Below, piece by piece: positions 1-7,798 of a stretch of 64,000 nt of DNA. Below the pieces are notes generated by a model. It saw nothing but the letters and a program-made list of their open reading frames with translations, made no database searches and was not told the DNA's origin. A program made the translations under genes and the position numbers. How positions within the stretch are numbered: position 1 is the first letter of the stretch; every line of letters starts with the position of its first letter. This DNA comes from Streptomyces sp. DvalAA-43 (GTDB taxonomy: Bacteria; Actinomycetota; Actinomycetes; Streptomycetales; Streptomycetaceae): NCBI RefSeq assembly GCF_900091725.1, contig NZ_FMBW01000095.1:186001-250000 (forward strand), given 5' to 3'.

Positions 1-841
1 GGTCGGCCCGCCATACCTGCCATCCCAACTGCCCCGCGACCACGCACAGTCCGGGCCAGTACAGCGGCCCGAGCCCGGCCACGATCCCGAACCAGGCGAG
101 CAGCACCACACACCCCGCGTACACCCCGCCCACCGCCACCCGGCTGTGCCGCCCCAGCAGCACGGCGGCCGACCGCACTCCGGCCCGTACATCGGCCTCC
201 CGGTCCTGGCAGGCATAGATCACGTCCGTCCCCACGGCCCAGCAGATCAGCGCCCCGTACAGCACCCCGCCCACGAGCCCGAGCCCTCCGGTGAGCAGGC
301 CGTACACCAGCGGAACCGTCCAGTTCATGGTGATCCCCAGCCACACATGCGGCCAGTGGGTGATCCGCTTCATATACGGATACACCGCCGCGAGGGGCGC
401 CCCGGCCGCCGCCCACACCACGGCCTCCACACTCCAGAACCCCATCACCAGCGGAGCGACGGCCCCCACCACGACACACAGCACCAGTGCCCGCCCGGCC
501 GCCAGTCGCCCGGAGGCGACGGGCCGCCCCGCCGTACGCGGCACCTGTGCGTCGAACCGCGCGTCCAGCACATCGTTGAGCCCGCAGGCGGCCCCTCTCG
601 ACAGCACCCCGTACACCAGGAGCAGCAGCCCGAGCAGGCCCCCGTCCCGGGGCCCGGCTATCGCCCCCAGGGCTATCCATCCGGGCACCACCAGCAGCCA
701 GGCGCCCACCGGCCGGTCCAGCCGCAGCAGCTCCAGATACGGCCGCACCCCGGCGGGGGTCCGCCCCACCAACCGGGCGGCACGGCCTTGGGCCGGGCCT
801 TGAGTCGGGCCTTGGTCCGGGGCTCGTACGGCGACGGTCAT
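1..841 (-). CDS. UbiA-family prenyltransferase (C-terminus cut by window edge)
   Basis: The reverse strand is open from the ATG at 841 to the window edge (about 280 residues), so the C-terminus is missing. The protein is a string of hydrophobic helices and carries both Asp-rich signatures of UbiA prenyltransferases: NDVLDARFD about one third in, followed by RPVASG, and YACQDREAD near residue 200. Family members are membrane enzymes that transfer a polyprenyl chain to an aromatic acceptor, usually for quinone synthesis. The acceptor cannot be told from the sequence; a 4-hydroxybenzoate or menaquinone-precursor role is possible. A GGAAAGGG stretch lies about 12 nt before the start. The N-terminal 25 residues are a poorly structured, Gln-rich tail. 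Confidence 0.85.
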   Translation of the reverse strand, partial: MTVAVRAPDQGPTQGPAQGRAARLVGRTPAGVRPYLELLRLDRPVGAWLLVVPGWIALGAIAGPRDGGLLGLLLLVYGVLSRGAACGLNDVLDARFDAQVPRTAGRPVASGRLAAGRALVLCVVVGAVAPLVMGFWSVEAVVWAAAGAPLAAVYPYMKRITHWPHVWLGITMNWTVPLVYGLLTGGLGLVGGVLYGALICWAVGTDVIYACQDREADVRAGVRSAAVLLGRHSRVAVGGVYAGCVVLLAWFGIVAGLGPLYWPGLCVVAGQLGWQVWRAD

Positions 842-1074
842 ACCGATTCATGTCCCTTTCCAGGGGATTGCATACCGAGCGGTCCAACCTAGCCCGGCCA
901 GATGGTGCCTTCAAATGAAGGGCGGACTCGACCGGCGACATCTACCGGCTCGCATCAATCGACTTGTGCGTGGGGTGATGATCCGTCAATTACCATATGC
1001 ACTCCTGTCATTGACCCGTACACGGTCGCCGCAAGTCTGTCCGGCAGCCGTCCGCGCACGGCACAATCGCTCGT

Positions 1075-1746
1075 ATGGTGATCAACGCGAGCGCGCGCCC
1101 CACCCACAACGGCCCGGTCGCCCTCGCACGTGGGTTCATGACCGGCCGCGTGACCGGAGGATCGCTCGCCGCGCTCGTCGTCGCCACGATCGCCGAGATC
1201 GTGCCACTGTTCGTCGCGGGCCTGTGCCTGCCTCTGGTGTATGGCCTCCTGTTCTCCCTGGCCGGGATGCCCCGGCGTGCCCGCGAGGCGGCCGTGGTGC
1301 CCCGCACCGCGCTCGCGAGGATCGAGAGCCTGCACGCCATCGGGGGTGAATCGGCGGACATCCCGATCCAGTTCGTCCTCACGGTCGATCCGGGCGACGC
1401 CCCGGCGTACCGCGTCGGGATGACGGCGGGCATCAACCTGGTCGACGTCCCGGAGTACCGGCCGGGCGGCACGGTGGTGATCGAGTACCCGGCGGACCGG
1501 CCGTGGCGGGTACGGCTCGTCCGGCGGCCGGGCCCGGAATGGCGGAGCCGGGCGGAGACGGCCCGTATCGGCTCCGCGCCCGCGTCCACCATGGTCCGGC
1601 GGCCTCCCGAGGGCCGTGCGTTCGGGCTGGTCATCCTCATCGGGACACTGTTCGGCGCGGCGGCCGTGGTCCTGCTGTTCTTCCCGGACCTCGCCGACCG
1701 GGAGGACTCCGCACCGGCGGTCACCGTCGTCGTCCAGGACGGATGA
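1075..1746 (+). CDS. Hypothetical two-helix membrane protein
   Basis: The 223-residue protein is not recognised as a named family. Two adjacent hydrophobic stretches (about residues 28-65) are followed by a soluble domain of about 110 residues with beta-rich phrases, such as IPIQFVLTVDPGDAPAYRV, and then one more hydrophobic helix near residues 183-203. This suggests a membrane-anchored sensor or scaffold with a cytoplasmic or external middle domain. There is no Shine-Dalgarno sequence before the ATG; CACAAT at 1062-1067, 7 nt upstream, could be a -10 element giving a leaderless transcript. It is transcribed away from the UbiA gene. Function unknown. Confidence 0.6.
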   Translation: MVINASARPTHNGPVALARGFMTGRVTGGSLAALVVATIAEIVPLFVAGLCLPLVYGLLFSLAGMPRRAREAAVVPRTALARIESLHAIGGESADIPIQFVLTVDPGDAPAYRVGMTAGINLVDVPEYRPGGTVVIEYPADRPWRVRLVRRPGPEWRSRAETARIGSAPASTMVRRPPEGRAFGLVILIGTLFGAAAVVLLFFPDLADREDSAPAVTVVVQDG

Positions 1747-1878
1747 TGTCGGTGGTCTCCTCCCCGGCCGAAGTCGCGGCACCCGGCTTCGACCCGCGCC
1801 GCCCGCCTCCCGTCGGAGGCTCCGCTCCGGGGCACACCCGCCGACGGGACGGACGGCGCCGCAGCGGAGAATGCCCCG

Positions 1879-2754
1879 ATGACCACATCACCGCAGAACT
1901 GGGCGCGCGCCGAGCGCCTCGACGCCGACCGGACGGCGGCCGCCGTGTACGCCGGGACAGGTGTGGAGCTGGTGGTGGAGGGGCCCTGTCCGGGCGGTGA
2001 GGTGGGTGCCGCGTACGTGCGCGGGCCCGACGGCCGCCGGTCGGTCCTCAAGTCGCGGCCGGACACCCGGGTCGAGGAGCTGCGGGCGGGTCCGCTGGCG
2101 GTGTGCGAGGTGTTGCGCGCTCGTGGATATCCCTGCCCGTCGACGGAGTTGACGCTCCAGGTGGGCCGTGCGGCGGTGCTGGTCCAGCAGCTTCTGCCGG
2201 GCACACCGATGGAGCGTCTGGACCACCACGGACTGGATCAGGCCCTCGCCCTCAATGCCTCGCAGGCGGGCCTGCTGGCCGAGCACCCGCGGATCCCGTC
2301 GATGAACCTGTATCTGCTCGACGACGGCCCCGGCTACTGCCTCCACGATCCGCTGCGCCATCACAACCGGCGCAGCGCCGCCCTGGAGCAGCGGATCAGG
2401 ACGACGGGGGCCGGCCACCCCCGCCGACTGGCCGGGGACGACGTCGTGCACCAGGACTTCCACCACGGCAATCTGCTCGCCGTGGACGGCACCGTCACCG
2501 GGGTCATCGACTGGGACGGCGCCGGGCGGGGAGACCGCCGTTTCGACCTGGTCACCCTGCGCTTCGGACTGCACGCCGACGAGCAGCCGCCGGGGGTCGT
2601 CCGTCGACTCGACGCCATCCTGGACGCCCTGCCCGAGGACATCCTGCGCCCCTGCTGGGCCCATATGAGTCTGCGCATGACCGACTGGGCCATCCGGCAC
2701 TTCACCACGGGCGAGGTGGAGCACTGGATGGATCTGGCCGAACAGCGTCTGTGA
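1879..2754 (+). CDS. Aminoglycoside phosphotransferase-fold kinase (APH family)
   Basis: The 291-residue protein has the kinase-like signature of the APH/choline kinase superfamily. The catalytic loop VVHQDFHHGNLL (near residues 190-201) has the form HxDxxxxN, and VIDWDGAGRGDRRFDL provides the metal-binding Asp. Members phosphorylate small hydroxylated molecules: aminoglycosides, sugars or metabolites. Substrate cannot be assigned here and resistance should not be assumed. GGAG of GGAGAATGCCCCG precedes the ATG by about 9 nt. The HIT-like gene follows about 35 bp later on the same strand, so the two may be cotranscribed. Confidence 0.75.
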   Translation: MTTSPQNWARAERLDADRTAAAVYAGTGVELVVEGPCPGGEVGAAYVRGPDGRRSVLKSRPDTRVEELRAGPLAVCEVLRARGYPCPSTELTLQVGRAAVLVQQLLPGTPMERLDHHGLDQALALNASQAGLLAEHPRIPSMNLYLLDDGPGYCLHDPLRHHNRRSAALEQRIRTTGAGHPRRLAGDDVVHQDFHHGNLLAVDGTVTGVIDWDGAGRGDRRFDLVTLRFGLHADEQPPGVVRRLDAILDALPEDILRPCWAHMSLRMTDWAIRHFTTGEVEHWMDLAEQRL

Positions 2755-2790
2755 CGGATCCGTTCCGGCCGGGCGCTGTAGATTCCGGTG

Positions 2791-3324
2791 ATGCTCTCCG
2801 ACTGGAAGAACGATCGCATAGGCAGCGCCCTGCGGGGCGGGAACCCGACCGTCCTGCGGCGCCTGGAGGCGGGATTCGCGGTGATCGGGGACGTTCAGTT
2901 CCTGCCGGGGTACTCGGTGCTCCTGGTCGACGAACCACGGGTGCAGCGCCTGTCGGAGCTCCCGAGGGCGAAGCGGCTGGCCTTCCTGTCCGACATGGAC
3001 CGGCTCGGCGAGGCCGTCGAACGGGCCTGCCGCCGTGCTGACCCCGCATTCCGCCGGGTGAATCTGGAGATCCTCGGCAACACCGACGGTTTTCTGTACG
3101 CACATGTGTGGCCCCGCTACGAGTGGGAGCCGGGCGATCTGGTGGGCATGCCCGTCTGGTTGTATCCCCGGGACCGGTGGAACGAGAGACGTTTCGCGCT
3201 CGGCCCTCGGCACGACGCGCTGCGGGCGGCGATCGGGGAGGAACTGGACCGGTTGTCCGAGGAGGACCGGCCGGTCGTCCTTGGCCCCGGGGCGCCGGGC
3301 GCGGCGGGCGCGGGAGCGGTGTGA
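2791..3324 (+). CDS. HIT-like protein with a substituted catalytic motif
   Basis: The protein (177 residues from the ATG at 2791; a GTG lies directly before it) resembles the small HIT-fold proteins of actinomycetes annotated as diadenosine tetraphosphate hydrolases. The core GNTDGFLYAHVWPRYEWEP sits where HIT proteins carry HxHxH. Only the last His is left: the first two positions read Phe and Tyr. In HIT hydrolases the middle His is the nucleophile, so this copy may be inactive or may act as a binding protein. The stop codon overlaps the GTG of the MFS exporter (GTGA), which implies translational coupling. Confidence 0.6.
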   Translation: MLSDWKNDRIGSALRGGNPTVLRRLEAGFAVIGDVQFLPGYSVLLVDEPRVQRLSELPRAKRLAFLSDMDRLGEAVERACRRADPAFRRVNLEILGNTDGFLYAHVWPRYEWEPGDLVGMPVWLYPRDRWNERRFALGPRHDALRAAIGEELDRLSEEDRPVVLGPGAPGAAGAGAV

Positions 3325-4541
3325 AGACGGCTGCCGAACCGGTGTCAGCCCCTCCGACGCCCTTGCGGGTTCCCGCTTTCCGGCGGTTCGTTCTCGCCGA
3401 TCTCATCTCCGCGACGGGCTCCGCGATGGCTCCCCTCGCGCTCGCCTACGCGGTGATCGGGCAGGGTGGCGGAGCGGGCGCGCTCGGTGTCGTGCTGGCC
3501 ACCACCTCCGTTCCCACGATCGTTCTCACGCTGGCGGGCGGCGTTCTCGCGGACCGGTTCTCCCGCAGCCGGATCCTGTTTCTGGGCAACCTCCTGGCCG
3601 CACTCGCCCAGGGGGCACTCGCGGCGCTGGTGGCCGCGGACCGAGCGACGACCACCTCGATCGCCGTGTGCGGCTTCGTGTCGGGGGTGGCCGTGGCCTT
3701 CACCGGACCGGCCGCGACGGGCGTGGTGGGGCAGATCGTCGCGGCGGAACACCTGTTGCGGGCCAATGCGCTGGTCCGGCTTCCGGGCAATGCCGTCAAG
3801 GTGCTCGGCCCGGTGGCCGCGGGGCTGATCATCGCGGTCGGCGGCCCGGCCTGGGCCCTGTCCTGGGACGCGCTCAGCTTCCTGGCCGCAGCGCTCCTGC
3901 TGCTCGGTCTGCGGCTGGGCTCGCCGGTCACGACGAGCAGTGCCCTGGCCGATCTGCGGGCGGGCTGGGCCGGGTTCCGGTCGCGGACCTGGCTGTGGAC
4001 GTACACCGCCTCGGGCACGGTGGTGGTCGCCGCGTGGCTGGCCGGGTTCCAGTTGCTCGGCCCCGTGGTCGCGGCCGAGCACTACGCGGGGGCGCGTTCC
4101 TGGGGGCTGGTCCAGGGCGCGTTCGCGTTCGGGCTGCTGGCGGGGACGGTGGTGTGCCTGCGCTGGAAGCCGTACCGGCTGCTGGCCGTCGCCGTCGTCA
4201 CCGGTGCCGGACTCTGTCTGCCCCCGGCCGCGCTGGGCCTCGGGCTGGGCCTGCCCTGGGTGCTGCTCGCCGCCGCGCTCGCGGGCGTCGGGCTGGACAT
4301 CGCCATCGTGGCGTGGAACACCGCGCTCCAACAGCACGTGCCGCAGCAGGAGGTGGGCCGGATGAGCTCGTTCAACGGTGTCGGGGAGCGGCTCGCCATC
4401 CCGCTGGGCTATCTGATCACCGCGCTCGCCGTGCACGCCTGGGCCGACCGGACCGTCCTGCTGGTCTGTGCCGGTGTCATCGGGTCGGCCACACTCCTCA
4501 ACCTCTGCGTCAGGGACGTGTACCGCGTCAATCGCCTCTGA
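3321..4541 (+). CDS. MFS transporter, exporter type
   Basis: The 406-residue protein has the helix spacing of a 12-helix major facilitator. The loop between helices 2 and 3 reads GGVLADRFSRSRIL, a good match to the MFS motif A (GxLaDRxGRkr). It most resembles the branch that includes siderophore and drug exporters (MFS_3 type). The start is taken as GTG at 3321 because it overlaps the preceding stop as GTGA and gives a normal N-terminus; a longer reading would add a Pro/Arg-rich tail. Cotranscribed with the HIT-like gene. Substrate unknown. Confidence 0.8.
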   Translation: MKTAAEPVSAPPTPLRVPAFRRFVLADLISATGSAMAPLALAYAVIGQGGGAGALGVVLATTSVPTIVLTLAGGVLADRFSRSRILFLGNLLAALAQGALAALVAADRATTTSIAVCGFVSGVAVAFTGPAATGVVGQIVAAEHLLRANALVRLPGNAVKVLGPVAAGLIIAVGGPAWALSWDALSFLAAALLLLGLRLGSPVTTSSALADLRAGWAGFRSRTWLWTYTASGTVVVAAWLAGFQLLGPVVAAEHYAGARSWGLVQGAFAFGLLAGTVVCLRWKPYRLLAVAVVTGAGLCLPPAALGLGLGLPWVLLAAALAGVGLDIAIVAWNTALQQHVPQQEVGRMSSFNGVGERLAIPLGYLITALAVHAWADRTVLLVCAGVIGSATLLNLCVRDVYRVNRL

Positions 4542-4548
4542 GCGCGGG

Positions 4549-4614
4549 CCGGAAGGCGCGCCCGGCGGGGGCCGCGGGTTCGCGGGCCCGTCCACGGTCG
4601 GCCGCGCCTTCCGG
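4549..4614. terminator. Bidirectional terminator, 12-bp perfect outer stem
   Basis: CCGGAAGGCGCG at 4549-4560 pairs perfectly with CGCGCCTTCCGG at 4603-4614. A second GC-rich hairpin sits in the loop around GGGTTCGCGGG. It lies exactly between the converging ends of the MFS gene (4541) and the RpiR gene (4620). There is no U tract, as is common for terminators in very GC-rich actinomycetes. Confidence 0.7.
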
Positions 4615-4619
4615 GCGGA

Positions 4620-5477
4620 TCAGTAGGAGTGGTCGGCCGTGACGTCGGCCGAGAGGTGGAGTGTCCGTTCCGCCGTCGTCGTGCGCAGGGCCAGAAGGGT
4701 CTGGGCGAGTGCGTCGACGGTGACCAGGTGGGCGATGCGGCTGGCCGTGGTCTCCAGGCCGAAGACCATGTCCTGTCCCCCGGCGACGAGGGTGTGCGTA
4801 CTGGTCTCGCTCAGTGGTGAACGGGCGTAGCTGGTCAGTCCGATGACCTCGGCTCCGGCCAGGCGGGCGCGGCGGGCGGTGTCGACGGTGCTGCGGGTCG
4901 CGCCGGTGTGGCTGATGGCCAGGCATACGGCGCCCGGCGGGAGTTGGGCGGCGGAGAGCTGGGCGGTGAGGGCGTCGGCGGGGGCGTCGACTACGCAGCC
5001 GAGGGCGCGCAGGCGGTAGGCGGCGTCGGCGGCCACGGCGGCGGAGAGGCCGGACGCGGCGACCACGACGCGGGGCGCCGCGTCCAGGGCGGCGGCGGCG
5101 GACCGGAGCCCGGCGGGGGTGAGAGTGGTGGCGAGGTCGTCGAGTGCCTCGCGGGAGGCGTGCAGCGTGTCGGCGAGCGCACGGGCCGCCGGGTCGTCGC
5201 CGGGGGCGGTGGCCGGTGCGCCGGGCCCCGGGCCCTGGCGTGCTGCCGCGATCTTCAGCTCCTGGTAGCCGCGGAATCCGAGGCGCTGACAGGCGCGGAC
5301 GACCGAGGACGGAGCCGTACCGGCCAGGTTGGCGACATCGCTGACGCTGAGCCGGACGAGGTCGGGCCCCTGGTCGAGGATCACCTGTACGACGCGGGCC
5401 TCGGTCTCGCGCAGTTCCGGCAGCCTGGCTCTGATGTGGGCACCGAGCCGGTACCCGTCACTGGAATTCTGTTCCAT
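4620..5477 (-). CDS. RpiR-family transcriptional regulator (HTH plus SIS)
   Basis: The 285-residue protein has an N-terminal winged-helix domain of about 75 residues (ETEARVVQVILDQGPDLVRL, then the helix-turn-helix SVSDVANLAGTAPSSVVRAC). A phosphosugar-binding SIS domain follows from about residue 105 to 250 and contains AISHTGATRSTVDTARRARL. This is the classic RpiR layout, in which a phosphosugar or amino-sugar effector changes DNA binding. It is divergent from the EamA transporter gene, 59 bp away, which is the likely target. Two GGAA-N5-TTCC sites cover the shared region, one of them over its own start codon. Confidence 0.9.
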   Translation of the reverse strand: MEQNSSDGYRLGAHIRARLPELRETEARVVQVILDQGPDLVRLSVSDVANLAGTAPSSVVRACQRLGFRGYQELKIAAARQGPGPGAPATAPGDDPAARALADTLHASREALDDLATTLTPAGLRSAAAALDAAPRVVVAASGLSAAVAADAAYRLRALGCVVDAPADALTAQLSAAQLPPGAVCLAISHTGATRSTVDTARRARLAGAEVIGLTSYARSPLSETSTHTLVAGGQDMVFGLETTASRIAHLVTVDALAQTLLALRTTTAERTLHLSADVTADHSY

Positions 5478-5507
5478 GTGATTAGAGTAGCGCGGAAATC
5501 TGTTCCA
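5462..5507. promoter_or_regulatory. Paired GGAA-N5-TTCC operator candidates, rpiR/EamA divergent region
   Basis: TGGAATTCTGTTCCA at 5462-5476 and GGAAATCTGTTCC at 5494-5506 share GGAA-N5-TTCC with an almost identical centre (TTCTG and ATCTG). They are 31 bp apart, close to three helical turns, so a dimer or tetramer could bind both on one face. The first covers the rpiR start codon; the second lies in the shared intergenic region before the EamA gene. This looks like autoregulation plus control of the transporter. Binding by RpiR is inferred from position only. Confidence 0.55.
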
Positions 5508-5536
5508 GATACTCTGTCGCCGCAGGGAGTCCCGTC

Positions 5537-6403
5537 ATGCCCTCGTTCCTTCCCCCGGGCTCAGCCGTGCCCGCGGCCGTGCTCTGCGCCGCCGTTCTCC
5601 ATGCCCTGTGGAACGCGATGGCTCACCGCATCACCGACAAGCTCGTCGGTTTCACCCTCATCAACCTCGCGTACACCGGATGTGCGGCGGCCATGGTCTG
5701 CTTCGTTCCGCTGCCCGAGGCCGGGGCCTGGCCGTTCATCCTGGTCTCCGCCGCACTGGAAGTGCTCTCCCAGCTCTTTCTGCTGCGGGCCTACCAGCTG
5801 GGGGACTTCGGCCAGATGTACCCCATCGCCCGGGGCACCGCGCCGCTGCTCGTGGCCGTCGCCTCCGTGACGCTGCTCGGGCAGTCGCTCGCCGCCGCCG
5901 AGATGGCGGGCGTACTGGTGATCTCGGCCGGACTGGCCGGACTGGCCTTCGCGAACGGGCGGCCCGGTCGCGCACAGCTGCCCGCGCTCGCCGCGGCGGT
6001 GGCCACCGGGGTGGTCATCGCGGGCTACACCGTCGTCGACGGCACGGGGGTGCACCGGTCCCAGACCGTCATCGGCTACATCGCCTGGCTCTTCCTCTGC
6101 CAGGGCCCCGTCCTGCCGCTGCTGGCACTCGCCCGGCGCGGCCGTCCGCTGCTCGCACAGCTGAAACCGGCCTGCGGGATCGGCCTGACCGGCGGCGTCA
6201 TCTCACTGACCGCCTACGGCCTGGTCATCTGGGCGCAGGCCCACGGCGACCTCGCGACCATCGCGGCGCTGCGCGAGACCAGCATCCTCATCGCGGCGCT
6301 GATCGCCACGCTCCTGTTCCGCGAACGGTTCGGCCGACTGCGCCTCACCGCCGGCGCGGCCGTCCTCGCCGGGATCGTCGTACTCGAACTCGCCCACCCC
6401 TGA
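5537..6403 (+). CDS. EamA/DMT-family transporter
   Basis: The 288-residue protein has about ten short hydrophobic helices arranged as two similar halves, the drug/metabolite transporter fold. Useful markers are ALWNAMAHRITDK in helix 1, LFLLRAYQLGDFGQMYPIARG at the end of the first EamA half, and AALRETSILIAALIATLLF in the second. This subgroup includes exporters of amino acids and small metabolites. Start ATG at 5537 follows GGGAG with proper spacing. The divergent RpiR protein, which usually senses a phosphosugar, suggests the cargo is linked to sugar or amino-sugar metabolism; that is inference. Confidence 0.85.
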   Translation: MPSFLPPGSAVPAAVLCAAVLHALWNAMAHRITDKLVGFTLINLAYTGCAAAMVCFVPLPEAGAWPFILVSAALEVLSQLFLLRAYQLGDFGQMYPIARGTAPLLVAVASVTLLGQSLAAAEMAGVLVISAGLAGLAFANGRPGRAQLPALAAAVATGVVIAGYTVVDGTGVHRSQTVIGYIAWLFLCQGPVLPLLALARRGRPLLAQLKPACGIGLTGGVISLTAYGLVIWAQAHGDLATIAALRETSILIAALIATLLFRERFGRLRLTAGAAVLAGIVVLELAHP

Positions 6404-6463
6404 ACCTTCGGCCGGGGCGCGGCGCCCGGGGACGCGAGTCCGGCCCGATCCAAAAGAAAGGCC

Positions 6464-7573
6464 CTACCCCGCCCGGTTCCCCACCGGCCGCCCGGCCCCG
6501 TCCTGGACCGGCACCGCCCCGGTCGCGCCGGCCGGTGCCGGGGCCGTCGACTCCCGTACGACCAGCCTCGGCCGGATGAGCAGCGACCGTCCCGCCGAGG
6601 GGGCCGAGTCGATCCGCGCCCGGAGCTGCTGGAATGTCTCCGCGGCCATCTCCGGCAGCGGCTGGCGGACCGTGGTGAGCGGCGGCTCGAAGAGATCGGC
6701 GAGGAGGATGTCGTCGAAGCCGACCACCGAGACGTCCTGTCCGGCGCTGTGCCCGGCATCCTTGGCGCCCCGGCAGATCCCGATCGCGCACATGTCGTTG
6801 ATGGCGACGAACGCGGTGGGCGGGCGCGGTCCGCCGAGGAGCTCCCGGGCGGCGTTGCGCCCCAGCTCGGCGGCGTCCTTGTCCCCGAACTCGGTGGCGT
6901 CGGCGCCGGGCCAGACGATCGCGTCGGCCGGGTCGAGCCCCGCCGACTCCAGGGCGGCCCGGAAGCCGCGCAGTCGCTCACGGCGGTTGACGCTGTTGAC
7001 CGAACCGGAGACGAACGCCAGCCGGCGGTGGCCCAGTTCGATCAGATGGCGGGTGGCAAGCTCGGCGCCCATCGCGTTGTCGACACTGATGGAGGCCAGT
7101 GACGGCGGGTCGCCCGCCTGGGCGGTGCGGTCGAAGGCGACCATCTTCAGCCCACGGCTCAGCAGCGGTGTCACATGGTCGAGCGAGGGCAGCGAGGAGC
7201 ACAGCACCACACCACTCACCCCGTCCGCGAGCAGCTCCTCGCCGTACTTGAGCTCGCGGGCCGGGTCGCGCTCGCTGTTGCAGAGCAGTACGTGGTACCC
7301 CTCGGCGAGCGCGATGGCCTCCAGCTCACGGGCGAGCGCCCCCCAGAAGGGGTTGGCGACCGACGGCACGATCAGGCCGATGACCTTGATGCGGCCTGTG
7401 CGCAGCATCCTGGCGGCGCGGTTGGGCCGGTAGCTGAGCTGCTCGATCACCTGCTCCACGCGGGCCAGCGTGGCCGCCTGCATACGGTCCGTCCGTCCGT
7501 TGAGGACGTTGGAGACCGTGCTCGCGGAGACCCCCGCGGCCTCCGCGACCTGATGGATCGTTACCCCGCTCAT
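6464..7573 (-). CDS. LacI-family repressor of the polysaccharide locus
   Basis: The 369-residue protein begins with the LacI helix-turn-helix and hinge (VTIHQVAEAAGVSASTVSNVLNG, residues 4-26) and continues as a periplasmic-binding-protein-like ligand domain (KVIGLIVPSVANPFWGALAREL onward; FVSGSVNSVNRRERLRGFRAAL in the middle). GGAGGTGGC precedes the ATG. The last 25 residues are a Pro/Ala/Gly-rich tail. It is divergent from the sugar ABC importer gene, with a palindromic operator pair in between. It therefore most likely represses the whole 7.8-21.8 kb run and itself, and is released by an oligosaccharide or uronate product. Effector inferred, not visible. Confidence 0.92.
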   Translation of the reverse strand: MSGVTIHQVAEAAGVSASTVSNVLNGRTDRMQAATLARVEQVIEQLSYRPNRAARMLRTGRIKVIGLIVPSVANPFWGALARELEAIALAEGYHVLLCNSERDPARELKYGEELLADGVSGVVLCSSLPSLDHVTPLLSRGLKMVAFDRTAQAGDPPSLASISVDNAMGAELATRHLIELGHRRLAFVSGSVNSVNRRERLRGFRAALESAGLDPADAIVWPGADATEFGDKDAAELGRNAARELLGGPRPPTAFVAINDMCAIGICRGAKDAGHSAGQDVSVVGFDDILLADLFEPPLTTVRQPLPEMAAETFQQLRARIDSAPSAGRSLLIRPRLVVRESTAPAPAGATGAVPVQDGAGRPVGNRAG

Positions 7574-7606
7574 GCCACCTCCGGTTCGGAACCTGTCTGA
7601 CCCTAC

Positions 7607-7624
7607 CAGTGTATCGATTTACTG
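7607..7624. promoter_or_regulatory. LacI operator candidate A
   Basis: CAGTGTATCGATTTACTG has near-perfect dyad symmetry, CAGT-N2-ATCGAT-N2-ACTG, with the central CG typical of LacI-family operators. On the minus strand it contains TACACT, a plausible -10 for lacI itself about 35 nt before its start codon, so binding here would give autoregulation. A variant of it recurs 104 bp away as site B. Confidence 0.65.
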
Positions 7625-7680
7625 AACTTCGTTTACCGGTACACCCGTTAACACCCTCGAAAATTCATGTGCATCAGCTG

Positions 7681-7710
7681 TTGACGTCGCTCTCGGGGCG
7701 TTCCTAGCAT
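7681..7710 (+). promoter_or_regulatory. Promoter of the polysaccharide-utilisation operon
   Basis: TTGACG at 7681-7686 and TAGCAT at 7705-7710 are separated by 18 bp, a good fit to a housekeeping-sigma promoter. Transcription would start close to 7717, inside operator B, and leave a leader of about 80 nt before the binding-protein gene. Confidence 0.6.
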
Positions 7711-7728
7711 CAGTGCATCGATTTACCA
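7711..7728. promoter_or_regulatory. LacI operator candidate B, over the transcription start
   Basis: CAGTGCATCGATTTACCA repeats operator A (15 of 18 positions identical) and keeps the ATCGAT core. It begins directly after the -10 hexamer, the classical place for repression. Centre-to-centre distance to A is 104 bp, about ten helical turns, which would allow a loop. A third ATCGAT palindrome, TGGATCGATCCA at 7760-7771, lies in the leader and may be an auxiliary site. Confidence 0.65.
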
Positions 7729-7798
7729 GCACTTCCCAGCCATGGCCGGGACCCCTCGCTGGATCGATCCACAGCCTCCACCTCAAAAGGGGTGTCCC

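Noticed and set aside
1879..2754. Aminoglycoside-resistance gene
   Set aside because: Only the generic APH kinase fold is visible. The fold is common in metabolism and no resistance context exists.
6404..6463. Terminator between the EamA and LacI genes
   Set aside because: GGGCG-CGG-CGCCC gives only a 5-bp stem; convergent genes suggest a terminator but none is convincing.
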